Notes under the pieces: generated by a model | Databases searched by the model: none | Told to the model about the DNA's origin: nothing | What the model saw: only the letters and a program-made list of their open reading frames with translations | Shown here: positions 1-11,732 of the stretch, piece after piece | Position numbering within the stretch: position 1 is the first letter of the stretch | Layout: every line of letters starts with the position of its first letter | Translations under genes and position numbers: made by a program | Assembly: GCF_902167145.1 (NCBI RefSeq) | Contig: NC_050096.1 | Coordinates: 85,122,683 to 85,186,682 of the forward strand | Direction of reading: 5' to 3' | DNA: 64,000 bases | Origin: Zea mays | Lineage: Eukaryota > Streptophyta > Magnoliopsida > Poales > Poaceae

Positions 1-1
1 A

Positions 2-1402
2 AGAAAGAATAGGACTCTCATTGATATGGCTAGGTCTATGTTAGCGGAATATAATATATCAGATTCTTATTGGGCCGAGGCAATAAACACCGCTTGTCAT
101 TCATCAAATAGACTATATTGTCACAAGCTTTTGAAGAAAACTCCATATGAATTGCTCATTGGTAGAAAGCCAAATATCTCATATTTTAGGGTATTCGGTT
201 GCAAATGTTATATTTTGAGAAAGGGAAGCCGGCTTTCTAAATTTGAGAAGAAATGTGATGAGGGTTTTCTTCTTGGATATTCATCAAATAGTAAGGCTTA
301 TAGAGTCTTCAACAAAACTCATGGTATTATTGAAGAAGCATATGATGTTGAGTTTGATGAAACAAATGGGTCTCAAGATGAGAGTGATAATCTTGATGAT
401 GTTGGTGGAACTCAATTGATAAATGCAATGAAAACAATGGCCATTGGTGAAATAAAGCCAAAGGAAGATGATGATGAAAATAGTGTGGTTGTCATTCCTT
501 CATCTTCAACTCTAAATAAAGAAGATCACCAAAGCCAACAAAATGATGAAACTATGGATACTCATGATCAAGGTACTTCAAGACATTCGGTTCCTCCTAA
601 TGCTTCAACTAGCAATTATCAAACGGTATCAAGAATTCATCATTCTATTGTGAAGGATCACCCGGTTGATCAAATTGTGGGTGATATTAGTAAGGGTGTT
701 CAAACTCGCTCTCGCATAGCTTCATTTTGTGAACATTTCTCTTTTGTATCTTGTATGGAACCTAACCGTGTAGATGAAGCTCTACTTGATGTTGATTGGG
801 TGAATGCAATGCATGAAGAATTAAATAACTTCGCTCGAAATGAAGTTTGGGAGCTTGTTGAGAGACCAAAGAACCACAATGTTATTGGTACAAAATGGGT
901 GTTTCGCAACAAGCACAATGAAGATGGTGTAGTAGTAAGAAACAAGGCAAGATTAGTGGCACAAGGATATACTCAAATTGAGGGATTGGATTTTGGGGAG
1001 ACATTTGCTCCCGTGGCAAGATTAGAAGCAATCCGGATTCTTCTTGCTTATGCTTGTGCACATAATATCAAGCTCTACCAAATGGATGTAAAGAGTGCTT
1101 TTCTAAATGGTAAGATTAGTGAACTAGTGTATGTTGAACAACCTCCCGGTTTTGAGGACCCCAAAAGACCTAACCATGTGTTCAAGCTTTCTAAAGCTCT
1201 CTATGGGCTTAAGCAAGCTCCACATGCTTGGTATGAAAGGCTTAGGGATTTCTTGCTTTCCAAAGACTTTAAAATTGGGAAGGTTGACACTACTCTATTC
1301 ACTAAAAGAATTGGCAAAGACTTATTTGTTTGTCAAATCTATGTTGACGATATTATTTTTGGATCTACTAATGAATTATTTTGTGAGGAATTTGGAAAAT
1401 GA
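2..1402 (+). pseudogene. copia pol: integrase C-terminal part and reverse transcriptase, ends in a frameshift
   Basis: The reading frame is already open at base 2, so the protein enters from outside the window. The first ~120 residues are the C-terminal part of a copia integrase ([11 protein letters not shown], then [17 protein letters not shown]). An acidic linker of low complexity follows. The RT starts near base 800 and shows [19 protein letters not shown], the catalytic [11 protein letters not shown] and [11 protein letters not shown]. The frame stops after EEFGK at 1402. The next frame starts at once with the residues expected to follow, so one A appears lost from the A run at about 1396-1399. 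The polyprotein would normally integrate and copy the element. This copy cannot make it in one piece. Confidence 0.85.
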
Positions 1403-2292
1403 TGTCAAAAGAATTTGAAATGTCTATGATAGGAGAATTGAGCTTCTTTCTTGGTCTTCAAATCAAACAATTGAAAAATGGAATTTTTATAAGTCAATCA
1501 AAATATTTGAAGGACATGCTCAAGAAGTTTGGTTTAGAAAATGCAAAGCCTATCAAGACTCCAATGGCAACAAATGGTCATCTAGACTTAGATGAAGGAG
1601 GTACTATGGTTGATCAAAAACTTTATCGTTCAATAATTGGTAGTTTGCTTTATATTACCGCATCTAGGCCCGATGTAATGTTTAGTGTGTGCATGTGTGC
1701 TCGATTTCAAGCTTCACCTAGAGAGATTCACTTGAAGGCCGCAAAAAGAATTCTAAGATATTTGAAGTATACTCCCAATATTGGTCTATGGTATCCCAAA
1801 GGTGCTCAATTTGAATTAATTGGATATTCGGACTCGGACTATGCGGGGTGCAAAGTTGATAAAAAAAGCACCTCCGGTTGTTGTCAATTTCTTGGTAGAT
1901 CTCTTGTTTCATGGTCTTCTAAAAAACAAAATTCGGTTGCTCTCTCTACCGCCGAGGCGGAATATATATCGACCGGAAATTGTTGTGCTCAACTATTATG
2001 GATGAAACAAACTCTATTGGATTATGGGATTATTTTCAAGAATGTGCCTCTCATGTGTGATAATGAGAGTGCGGTAAAATTGGCTACAAATCCGGTCCAA
2101 CACTCAAGAACTAAGCATATTGATATACGACATCACTTTTTAAGGGATCATGTTGGAAAGGGAGATATCTCTATTTATTCCATTGGTACAGATGATCAAT
2201 TAGCCGACATTTTTACAAAGCCATTGGATGAAACGAGATTTTGTTCTCTAAGAAGTGAAATGAATGTGATCGATCTCTCAAATGTGGCTTGA
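1399..2292 (+). pseudogene. copia pol: RT C-terminal part and RNase H
   Basis: This continues the previous ORF in the next frame. It holds the copia RT thumb region (GELSFFLGLQIKQ, SQSKYLKDMLKKF) and a complete RNase H domain: SDSDYAGCKVDKKSTSG, ALSTAEAEYIS, MCDNESAVKLATNP, SRTKHIDIRHHF and the closing QLADIFTKPL. The acidic residues of these motifs are present. The ORF ends at 2292 with the C-terminus usual for copia pol. It has no start of its own, and the ATG at 1399 is only the codon after the frameshift. The coding sequence is otherwise intact, which suggests that the frameshift is fairly recent. Confidence 0.85.
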
Positions 2293-2554
2293 AGTTGATC
2301 GCACATGTGTAGTATTGCATTTCGGTTCTAAATATGCTCTCTACGCTATTTATTTGGTATTTTTGATGCATTTTTCATCTTAAATTGATTTAAGTAGTTT
2401 GATATGAAAAAATTGCATCACTCAATTACATAATGTGTATATGCATGCATACTAACCCTTGGATAGGTCGAAATGTCCATATATGAGCACCAATTCGGAT
2501 TTGAAATTCAAAATCAGAAAATGGACAAACATTGGAAAACTGAGTATCAGGCCG

Positions 2555-3125
2555 CGGACCGTCCGCCCATGGACCGTGGACCGTCCGCCGTACCAGGAAC
2601 TGGATAGTCCGGTTAGGAATGCAGACAGTCTGACTCATCAGGCAGCAGACCGTCCGCCGCAGTAAAAGTCGGGCAGAGGTAGCAGACTTGTTATTTCCAC
2701 TCTTTGCAACTCCTCTCTCGCTCTCCACTTGCCAAAAAGGTCTCCTTTGTCGATTGTGCGCGGATGGAGAAGGGAAGTTACGCACGGACAGTCCGACAGC
2801 TTGTGAAAAGTTCAACCGACATGTCGTCATCACGGTATTTCATAATCTCATGGATTTCATCAAATCTATTCAATTTTGGGATTGTTCGGATTTCCCCTCT
2901 GATCTAGAATTGAGCAATAGTTTTACAAATCTGATTGGTGGGATTGTTAGTGCTACTCTCCATGAATGTTGTGCAAAAATTTGAACGCATTTGGATGGAT
3001 ATTCTCTGCGGATTCATCACTTCAACGATTGAGGCGACTAGGGTTCTAGAGAGTCGCCCCTGGCCGGTCGTGGACCGTCCGCCTGGTGGGCGCGGATCGT
3101 TCGGCCCTGTGGCGCGGACAGTCCG
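2555..3125. promoter_or_regulatory. palindrome array between pol and the env-like ORF
   Basis: Copies of CGGACCGTCCG and close variants begin at 2555, 2577, 2601, 2622, 2646, 2785, 3071, 3093 and 3115. Neighbouring copies lie 21-24 bp apart, with exactly 22 bp for 2555-2577, 3071-3093 and 3093-3115. The same motif fills the LTR of this element. The spacer 2293-3157 otherwise holds no convincing gene. Its position directly before the env-like ORF would suit a protein-binding or internal regulatory region, but that role is inferred. Confidence 0.5.
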
Positions 3126-3157
3126 GACCCTGACAGAGCAATGCACTTCTTTTCTCT

Positions 3158-4747
3158 TTGATTGTGGTGATTGGTATCAACTATTCATCTCTAGATGTCT
3201 GTCACATTTATTGCAGTGGTTTGGGTGGTCTCCGCAAGAAGCTTGCAGGTCGCTTCAAATCAAAGCGCCCTCGAGCAGATGATGCTGACTACGCTCCAAC
3301 TACTGATTCAGAGGCCCAATCTTCAGCTGGGGGCACTGAATCTATGGACACAGAAGACTTTCCTCACATACATCATAACTACCCAATTAACACCACAGGA
3401 TGGACATTTCCAAAGAGGAGGTTTAATATGGCTGAATACTGCTCAAGGCACACTGTGAATCAATACACTCTGCCATCTGACACCAATGTTCAATTTTTCC
3501 ACACTCAACTCCAATTTTATGTTTTTTGGGGCACATTGATGGATACAAATTTCCATAAACATCAGGTGATTGATTGGTCCTTCATGCTGGGACAATCAGT
3601 CATGGAGGATCTGATTCCTAAGTTTGAGACATGTGGTCTGTATCAGTTTATGGGGCAGAGAACTGACTTCAGTGAGATGGCAGTCAAGCAATTCCTGGCC
3701 ACAACAGAGATTGATATAGAAGAAGAATCTATCACTTGGATGACTGGATTCAAGAGGTATTCTGCAACTTTTGCTGATTTTGCTACTGCCAACAGTCTGA
3801 ATTATGGCATCATTTCAGCTGGGCTAGATCTCTACACTGAAGATAATTTTGAGGACTTTGTGCAATTCTATGAGCCAGCAAGGCTGGGCATACCTAGGAG
3901 GTTTGTAGAGACAGCAGGACTGAGGCATCATCCTGCTATGATCAACAAGATTGCAAGGGTCACTATTCTTCCCAAGAGTGGGGATAAGAGCAACATTATC
4001 CACCATGTCATGAATGGTGAGGTAATGAATATTGTGCTCTTCATGATGAGACAGCTCAATGATCTGAAAATGGATAAAAACCAGAACCTAGCCTATGCGC
4101 CTTATATTATGGCTCTCATCAAAGCAAAGACAAGATTTGAGGGGCCCTGCGAGATAGTTCATACACCGTTCAGACCCTTTAAGAATGAAATTGGGTTCCT
4201 CACCAGGCCACTCACTCCCTTCCCAGATGATGAGGAAGACCCTGGTTATGATGCAGCAGCAGCTCATGATGCTGAGGCAGAGCAGATGCCTCCTCCTCCA
4301 CCTCGTCCTCAGCCTTAGCAGTATTGGTAGCCTGGTCCATGCTACTTTGACCCATATTTTCAAAATATGCAGCAAGGGCTTCAGACCCATCTTGACACTC
4401 GCTTTGAGGGAATGATGTCACATATGGATCAACGTCTGGATGTCATGCAATCCAGTTTTGACAGTAACTGGGATGCGCTAAATGCTGAGTATTCTGAATT
4501 TCGTGATCACATTCAAACTAATGTCACTGATCCTATCATGACCAGACTTAACAATGTGCAGCAGAGTTTTCAGGATAACATGGGAGCTCTGTCTAGTCAA
4601 TTTGACAACCTCTCTACAAATGACAGCATGCATGAGATCAGTCAGAGGCAACAACAACTCCAGCAAGACTTTGGCCAGTTCTCCTCTCTTTTTGACACCT
4701 TCAGCACTCGCTACTACAACATGCATCCTCCACCGAGTGATCAGTGA
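3158..4747 (+). pseudogene. Sirevirus env-like ORF, broken by two in-frame TAG codons
   Basis: One reading frame runs from about 3158 to the TGA at 4745-4747. It is interrupted only by TAG at 4316-4318 and TAG at 4328-4330, both of which could be CAG with C changed to T. The N-terminal half is basic near the start (RKKLAGRFKSKRPR), then carries a globular region with ITWMTGFKRYSATFADFA and LARLGIPRRF-like segments, typical of the putative plant transposon protein found after pol in such elements. A proline run precedes the stops. The last ~125 residues are rich in heptad-like Q, D, M, F and L spacing and probably form a coiled coil. I see no clear signal peptide. A CAG splice-acceptor-like site (TTTATTGCAG) lies at about 3207-3216. 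The function of these ORFs is not established. Confidence 0.65.
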
Positions 4748-4774
4748 AGCCTCTCCTTTGTGGCAATTGATGCC

Positions 4775-5368
4775 AAAGGGGGAGAGAAGTGAAGAAAGAG
4801 AAGAGCAGTTGTCATATTCAGGGGGAGTTGGTCTATGTGGACATTGAGACCGTGCATGTGCATGTTTACCATTTTATGCCGCATGCTTTATTTTATGTCT
4901 TATGCACTTGGTACTAGCTACTACTATTTGAACTTTGAACTCTATGTCTCATGCCTGTGGACAATTATTTGTAATATTCTATGGATTGAACTATGTTTGG
5001 TTCAAATTACTCTATGTATGGTTTATCGAGGAGTGATTATAATTGTTGTGCTTACTCTACATATCATCTCTTGTTCGCCTCGATAACCATGACTGTAGGA
5101 AGGTCTCCATCAAAACTCCGATCTATTATGTGTGTGATATCTTCAGCTTCAAATAATCCTGCACACACATAGGGGGAGCCTTTCTTAAATTCTGAGTTTT
5201 AATTGGGATTTATCTATCTCTCGGACAGAACTTCAAATCAAGATAAGTCCTACGAAACTCATCTCCAAAATCCATCTTATACCTAAGGTATGAGGGAGAT
5301 TTGGAAAAACTAAACTTCTCTTTAATATATTATGTAGTGTTGTCATCAATTACCAAAAACGGGGAGAT
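4775..5368 (+). other. multiple polypurine tracts upstream of the 3' LTR
   Basis: Purine tracts AAAGGGGGAGA (4775-4785), GGGGGAG (about 4821-4827) and AGGGGGAG (about 5171-5178) precede the terminal tract AAAACGGGGAGAT at 5356-5368, next to the LTR. The last is the likely primer for plus-strand DNA. Repeated tracts are a known Sirevirus feature. The rest of this stretch, 4786-5355, shows no gene. Confidence 0.65.
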
Positions 5369-5763
5369 TGTGAATCATCTAGGCCCCTTGGTGATGTTTT
5401 GGTAATTAATAACAACTTCTTGTGGGCTAACGATTCATGGAGAAATAAGAATGCAGGGTTGGACCACATAGAACAGGAAATATTGGAGATTCATACGCAT
5501 TGGTTGTGGATCAAGTGAAGGCAAAGGTATAACACAGGTTTCGTTTTTGCTGGTCTTGAGGAGTTTAGAGAAGATACTTGACCGGATTAGTAGGCTAGAT
5601 AGCCGTACTATTAAGAGGGGTCAATGACTTTGATCTGTGTAAAACTTAGTGCCTCATAGAGCATCTAGTGGTTGCATTTGCATGAGGACTAACAGCGCTT
5701 CAAATTTCATGAGTTAAATATTCTTTCAAAAGCTTGTTTGAAAAGTGCAAAGTCTTGGATGCG

Positions 5764-6284
5764 CGGACCGTCCGGGTCTTGAGGGCGGACCGTCCGCAAT
5801 CCACCAGAGGGGTCTGAAGTCTGACCACTTCGGACCTAACTGGTTCCTTTGCACTGCGGACCGTCCGGGCCTTAGGGCCGGACCGTCCGCAGTCCTGACC
5901 AGAGAAGGCTGCTTTCGGGGCAGTCCCTGAATTATAGTGCGGACCGTCCGGCTTTGATGGGCGGACAGTCCGCATGTGCCAAATATGGTTTGGACAGGGA
6001 CTGTGTGATTTTTACAATTTGTACTACGGACTGTCCGGAGGATAAGTCCGGACAGTACAGTCTCAGGTCTCGGACTGTCCAGCCTTGTAGGCGGACGGTC
6101 CACCCGTGTTAACTGCTCTTGGTCAGAGGTCTGGGTGCTTCAAGTTGCCAGGTCGTGGACGTTCCTGTCATGGTGGGCGGACTGTCCGGACCTACCTTTT
6201 CTGACAACTCTGACATATTTCAAACGAGAATTATAGCCGTTATGCGTACGGCGGATCGTCCGGCCCTAGGGCACGGACCGTCCG
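5764..6284. promoter_or_regulatory. paired palindrome array in the LTR U3
   Basis: Palindromic 11-mers of the CGGACCGTCCG type start at 5764/5786, 5857/5879, 5940/5962, 6027/6049, 6071/6092, 6156/6178 and 6252/6274. They form seven pairs, six spaced 22 bp and one 21 bp, which is two turns of the helix. The array ends about 60 bp before the TATA box. This suits cooperative binding of a dimeric host factor. Palindromes in Sirevirus LTRs are known; the binding factor is not shown by the sequence. Confidence 0.7.
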
Positions 6285-6339
6285 CGTGTGCGCAGAACTG
6301 GTGCTTTTTGCTCATAACGGTTGGAATTTGGTGGGGGAC

Positions 6340-6347
6340 TATAAATA
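6340..6347 (+). promoter_or_regulatory. TATA box of the Sirevirus LTR
   Basis: TATAAATA lies directly downstream of the palindrome array in the context GGGGGACTATAAATAGAAGG. Transcription would start near 6370. This is the expected U3/R arrangement. Confidence 0.7.
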
Positions 6348-7051
6348 GAAGGGTAGCTCGTGTGTGAGACCCCTCTTGGCCATTCCTTGCACACATTGAG
6401 CTCATTTGTGATTCTCTAACTCACTCTCTCACACTCTTTGCTTGAGATTGCATTCTAGTGAGAGATTGAGAGTTCCTAGTGCATTTGCATCCTTCGGTGA
6501 TTCTTGAGGCACTAGGTGGTACACCGAGCAAGCGTCATCGACTTGTTACTCTTGGAGGTTGCCGCCTCCTAGACGGCTCGTGTGATTGTCTCCGTTGAGT
6601 TCTCCAAGAAGATTGTGGAGAAGCCGCGGTGTTGATTGTGAGGGGTTCGCGCCTACCTCGCCGGAGCGGCAAAGGTGACATTAGTGGAATCGAGGTATTG
6701 AGTGATTTCTTGTCCACTTGGCTCAAAGATCAAGCCGTGTCTTGATAGAGGAGCAAGTGAGAGCTTGAAGTCCACCTCAACATGGATTAGGGGTGATCGG
6801 CAAATCACCGATACCACGGGATAAAATTCGGTGTCTTTACTTTCTTGCATTACTTATTGCCGTGCAAGTGATTAGTGTTTTGCATATTGTTCTTCAAGTA
6901 TTCAATCACCTTAGTTGATTCTCATAGATTGTTTACTTGTTATCACTAGAGAATTTATTCCTCTTGTTATATTGATTAAATTTACCTAGTGTTTTTGATT
7001 TTAGTCAAAACCGTCTATTCACCCCCTCTAGCCGGTGTCCTAGATCCTACA

Positions 7052-10000
7052 GAAAGTCCGCGCCCGGCTTCACTCAGGTACTAGGTTTACTAGTTACCAT
7101 ATTTCCCGACATGTGTTTAGTACGTTCAAACGCTTGACTCAGGTATCCACACATTAATCCTTAGTTCCTTTTTCCCGTCTCATGGACAAGGCATCCACCC
7201 TGGATCCAAGTCCATAGAACATCATAGATTCCATTATCAAGGTGAATACAATCAATTCCTGACCTCGCACGAGTGCTAGAAAAATCACTCGACTTCTACC
7301 GAGATCCTAATTAGCAAAGTAGCTACTCGACGACCTAGCATACTAGTATCCATCTCAAAAAGAATCCTGAGTTCATGCAACTAAGGGTTTCAAGCAACTG
7401 CTACACTTAAGTGCACATTACAAGCCTACAAACATTAAGTGTAGTAAAGTAGTATATAAAAACCGGTTATGCATAAAATCGGGGCTTGCCTTCAAATGCT
7501 GGGGCTGCGGGGAGATCCTCTGTGGCAGGCTCGGGAGCTGGCTCCTGGTCTTCCTCGTGGACAGCTCCTTGCTCAGGAACGAGCACGTACTCTCTGTCAG
7601 CGAGGTTGCAATCTAATAAATGCAATGAGTAAGATATATGTATGGCATGATGTGCAATTTAGCAATTATAATTGGATGGTGAATGATTAAATTAATAAGG
7701 TAAAGCTTAACCTTACTACTAGAATTTTTTGGTGGTACACTTAGCCATTAGGTCAAGTTTGGTTAGGTTAAATGGTCAGATTATTTTAGTGTTCCACTGA
7801 TTTCTTTTTTTATGTTTTAGTGAAAGTTTATTATAATTCCTAGCTGAATTCATTGGGGTGAGATTCATTATTCTTCCCAATTTCTCTCTTCTTTCCCTAT
7901 TCTCTTATGTTTAAGGTGGGTTTGAACTACAATCTAGTTTTACAAATTTCCACAAATTCTGTAAAAATTACAGTAGCTTCTCACTGGTGTATAACTTTTT
8001 GTCTAAAAAATTTGGGCTCAAAAAGTTAAGGGTTCTCTCTGTACAAAATTAGCAAATCTTAGGGCAGAGGGGGTGCTTTGAACTACAACTCTCCTCTAAC
8101 AGTGGATTACTTCCTAAGGCTTATTTTTGCTGGTATTTAGGTGCTATAATATGACTTTGCACCAAGTTTTAGCCACTAATACTTATTGGTTATTTTACTA
8201 TGATTTTCTAAAGTTTTTGGCCAAAGGGGTGCTTTCTACTACCACTATACTTGAAAAATGTTAAACAACAGATTTCTAATTTTTCCTATCTTCTTATTTG
8301 TGCAGGAGCAATCATTCTAGTATTTGGCAACTTTTGCTTAAGGGAAGAGGGGGTAGAAATTCTTGGATTATGTGGTCTTTTTCATGGGGTAGGGGGTAAT
8401 GGGTGTTATCTTATATTTTTGAATAGGTTTTGTATTTTTCTCTGGTGGTCTACTTCATCAATAGTTAGGTAAAAATTCATTTGCCTACTGTTACACAATT
8501 TTAGACTTTCTTATGATTTAATTAGAACATGGGCTAAAACCATATTTGAATTGTTTAGCTCACTTATTGTGAGGGGTTGGGATGTTCATTATTTTTTAAT
8601 GGTGTCCTAGTAGTTAGGAGTCTAGTGAATTTTTATTATCATTTTTGGAATGGTCCTTATATTTTTAATCATGGTTTTCCTTGGTTCCTTATTGCCTAAT
8701 AAATTATTTAACCCTAGATTAGTCTTGGACTATGGTTCTCTGTATTTTTCCTAGGTTCCTCATCACTTGAGTATGCTAGGAAAAATATGCTCCTTCTCTA
8801 TTTATTATTTTCCACTACCCTTCTTAATTTTCTAAGTTTTGGACAGATATAGTTTTTAATAGCAAAACTTGAGTTAATCTTGTATACTGGGGTGCTCAGT
8901 ATTTTTAAACAGTGCTTAAGTTGGGTATGTATCTCTATAGATTTTCTTAAACCTAGCACAGGAGTATTTCTATTTTTCTTCATATTAATAAGGTTTGGGC
9001 AGTTTCCCTATTTAATTTAAAACTCTAAAAATTAATACAGAAACCATGGGGTTCAGTATTTTTGGTTGAAGGTTCATATTAATTTTAATTCGACAAAATT
9101 GGTTTGAGTAATTTTGGATAAATATTCTTCAAGTTATGAATTTCCTAAGTTCTCTGTTCATTAAAAAGAATAATCAGAAATGGTTAAATGGAAACTAACT
9201 TTGCATCGGGGTCCCTGGCTATTATTTTCATATTTCCTTACAGACTAGTCCTCGGGTCACTATTCAAATGTGCCACTGACAGTTCAGAAAACCCCATGGG
9301 GTTTTGCTAAACCTAACCCGAGGTCCTTCTCCCAATTAAACAGTACCCGCGGTGGAGGAAAGGGCGAAGGGGCTTATCGGCGGTGAGATTGCTCTGGTGA
9401 GGTGGTCGAGGGCGTAGGGGAGGTTGTGACGGTCACGCCGATGTGCGGATCGTCTCCGGGGATGGTCAGAGTAGGCCGGTCCACGTGCGCAAGCGGGGGA
9501 GGTCGTCGACGGCGAGGGTTCCGGCCTATCTAGGGCGGTAGAGTTTGATTCAACCGGTCAGTGAGCTTCACTAGAGGTCGGGGAAGACATAGGCGCGAGG
9601 AATCGAAGAATGGCTCACCGGATAGCTCGGTCTACGCGCGTGGCGGGCGGCCGAAGTCCGGCGAGGGTGATTCCGCTTCTCCAGTGAGGCAATGCCTCGA
9701 CTCAAGCTTGGAGAAGCTTCACAGCCTCACGGGGAAGCTGTCCAGGGGCTAGGGTGAGGCTGGGGGTCATCAAAAAAGACTGGCCACGACGACCGTGCTC
9801 GGGCAGTGATGGCGGGCGGTGGTGCTCGCTTTCAACGGCGAACTCCGGTGATCTCGGGCTCGGGCGGGGCTTTGGGTGCGCAAGTGCATACGGCTATGAC
9901 CTCGGGGCACTTATAGGCGAGGGCAAAGCGCAGACGCGCGGGGCGGGGCGACCACGTGCGGGGCACGCGCTACCGCGACCAGTTCGTGCTCGGCCGGTCA

Positions 10001-11030
10001 GGCAAGCGATCGAACACGTGGCCTCGCTCGGTCTGGTCATTTTCAAACGCTAGTTGGCTCGCGATCTTCTCATAACTCTCCCAAATCCCTGCACACGATT
10101 TCTTCTTTGTCGTTTACTCTTTGTTTCTCTTACAACACTTGAGTGGATTTGATCTCGGATTCGCGAGATACGAGGGGGCGAAGTTGGGTTTGACGCTCGG
10201 TTGAAAACCGAGACTAAGGTTGAGTCAAAATGTGTCAAACAGTTTTTGTTTGAGTTCAAACTTTTCCAGAGTATGTTCAAGGTAATTTGGCGCCACTTTC
10301 ATATTTGGGTTTTGTAGATTTGAGTTTTGGAAAACAGAGAACACGGCTGAACTTCATGAAGGGGTGAAAATTCAGTTCTGAATTTTCTGAATTTCCTTTT
10401 TGACATTTTAGCTTGAGGGGTCTTTTTGAGAATTTTGCAAAGCTCCACTGATCAAACTTTCTTACTACATTTTGTAGTTTATTTAGTGCACTTTAACTTT
10501 GTTATTTGATTCTCATCATAATTTTGTGTTTTTCAAAATCTTTTTACAAGTTTTCCCTTTTGCACTTAAATGGTCTACTTAGGGTTATTTTGGGTTTGTG
10601 AATTCTTCTCACTTTGAGGTGCATGACATGATTAAGGCATGATCCTTAAGATGAACAAGACTTAATTAAACCTTTGTTTCTAATTCTTGGTGTCTTTTTC
10701 TCAATTGGATTTATATGTGATAATGATCTTGAGTTAGTACTGAGAAGAACACTGAGAATTACTGGGGTGTTCCAATTTCCACTGTCAGTTGTGTTAACAC
10801 AGCCGCCAATGAAAATACAAGGGGAACAAGGTCCTATTAGTTGTTGTTTTGGACAAGGTTTAAGTCAAACTTATAAAATTTTGACTACAATTAACTATTT
10901 TGTTATGTAGTTTTAAAACCAATATTTATATGCACCACTTTGTCTTAAAAAGTAATTTTATAAAAGTATAAATGTATTAAGAGTTTATTTACATTTTAAT
11001 AAAAACATGGGTCAAAGTTATATTTTGGAC
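7052..11030. other. non-coding repeat remnant, probably an old LTR
   Basis: There is no supportable gene in these 4 kb; the ORFs are short and lack motifs. AT-rich stretches (7700-9200, 10280-11030) flank a GC-rich core (9340-10040). That makeup, and a short resemblance of 7480-7600 to part of the solo LTR at 28014 (CTCCTTGCTCAGGAACGAG against CGAGCTCCTGCTCAGCAG), suggests an old long LTR of Tekay/Del type in reverse orientation. I could not fix its ends. Confidence 0.3.
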
Positions 11031-11199
11031 ACCGTGTCGTTGTCCTAAATGACAACTAATAGTACACCGAAGGGAGTACATTACAACATAGTACCAGAAA
11101 GTACTCATTACCACAATACATTACAACACAAATCAGATTCATCTAACTACTTCATTACATCCACTGAGGAACATCATAGTACCATGTTGACTACATCAA

Positions 11200-11315
11200 C
11201 GATACTCCAGCAGTGAAAAATGCCGATTTCCACCGGCCCCTAGCACCAGCGGCACTGAAAAACACCAGTGCAAATAGCTCTAGGACCGCCACTATAGAGC
11301 TTCTCTGTACTAGTG
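11200..11315 (-). mobile_element. CACTA transposon terminus (fragment)
   Basis: Read on the minus strand, the sequence from 11315 begins CACTAGTACAGAGAAGC and continues with a subterminal GC-rich part that contains short repeats of CCAGTG/CAGTGC type. CACTAGTA is a usual start for grass CACTA elements. The opposite end and the 3 bp target duplication could not be found, so this is probably a deleted copy. Confidence 0.45.
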
Positions 11316-11732
11316 GTTGTGGTGTCCTAATGGACGAGGGCCCTCTAAAATGATTTAGAGATCAAACTTGAGTACCACGGTTGTCTTTCTTATAATATAT
11401 TCTTGTTTGTGAGGAATCTCCACAAGTTGAAGTCCCTTACACCTTACACAATATGATCACAATCAAGAACAAGAGTAAGGGAGGGAGTAGAAACACACAC
11501 AAGAGCTCAAATGCAGCAAGACCACATACATAAGTGAAGAAAAGAGTGCACGAATGAAAACTGACAGAGTCACAACTCAAAACGTGCTCAAATCTCTCTC
11601 TAATGAACCTAAGCGTGATCATGGAGTCTCAAAGTTGTTGTATGCTCTTGTGATTGTTTCGGTACCTGTCCATGCGCATAGGGTTCCCTTTGATAGCCCC
11701 AAGGAGCCTAGGAGTTGTTGGTTCTTCAATTG
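11316..11732. other. left flank of element E1, repeat remnant
   Basis: No gene is visible. The text continues across E1 at 25673, where the target copy AATTG joins the two sides. The right side (about 26000-26190) has phrases such as CAAAACAACTGAAAATGACCC that resemble the beginnings of copia LTRs, so both flanks may be one old copia LTR split by E1. Confidence 0.35.

Larger units (their letters stand above)
1..7051 (+). mobile_element. Sirevirus-type Ty1/copia retrotransposon, 3' part
   Basis: The window opens inside this element. The order integrase, RT, RNase H is that of Ty1/copia. An env-like ORF after pol, several polypurine tracts and an LTR full of CGGAC-GTCCG palindromes are known Sirevirus hallmarks. 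The 5' LTR, gag, protease and most of integrase lie outside the window. The LTR ends at 7051 in CCTACA. The next five bases, GAAAG, are the expected target duplication, but the partner site is not visible. The copy is broken by a frameshift and by nonsense codons. Confidence 0.85.
5369..7051 (+). repeat. 3' LTR of the Sirevirus
   Basis: The LTR is 1683 bp. It starts TGTGAATCATCTAGG right after the polypurine tract and ends CCTAGATCCTACA, so it has TG...CA ends with partly inverted borders. It contains a palindrome array in U3, a TATA box at 6340-6347 and the phrase TTCACCCCCTCTAG near its end, which also occurs inverted in the solo LTR at 27381. The start could be 5371 instead. The 5' partner is outside the window. 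Confidence 0.75.

Noticed and set aside
2555..6284. Regular short repeats that resemble a CRISPR array
   Set aside because: The units are 11 bp palindromes 21-24 bp apart in a plant retrotransposon LTR and spacer, with no cas genes and no spacer-like unique inserts.
9561..10053. ORFs in the GC-rich core of 7052-11030
   Set aside because: Short, low complexity, no domain. The region looks like an old LTR.
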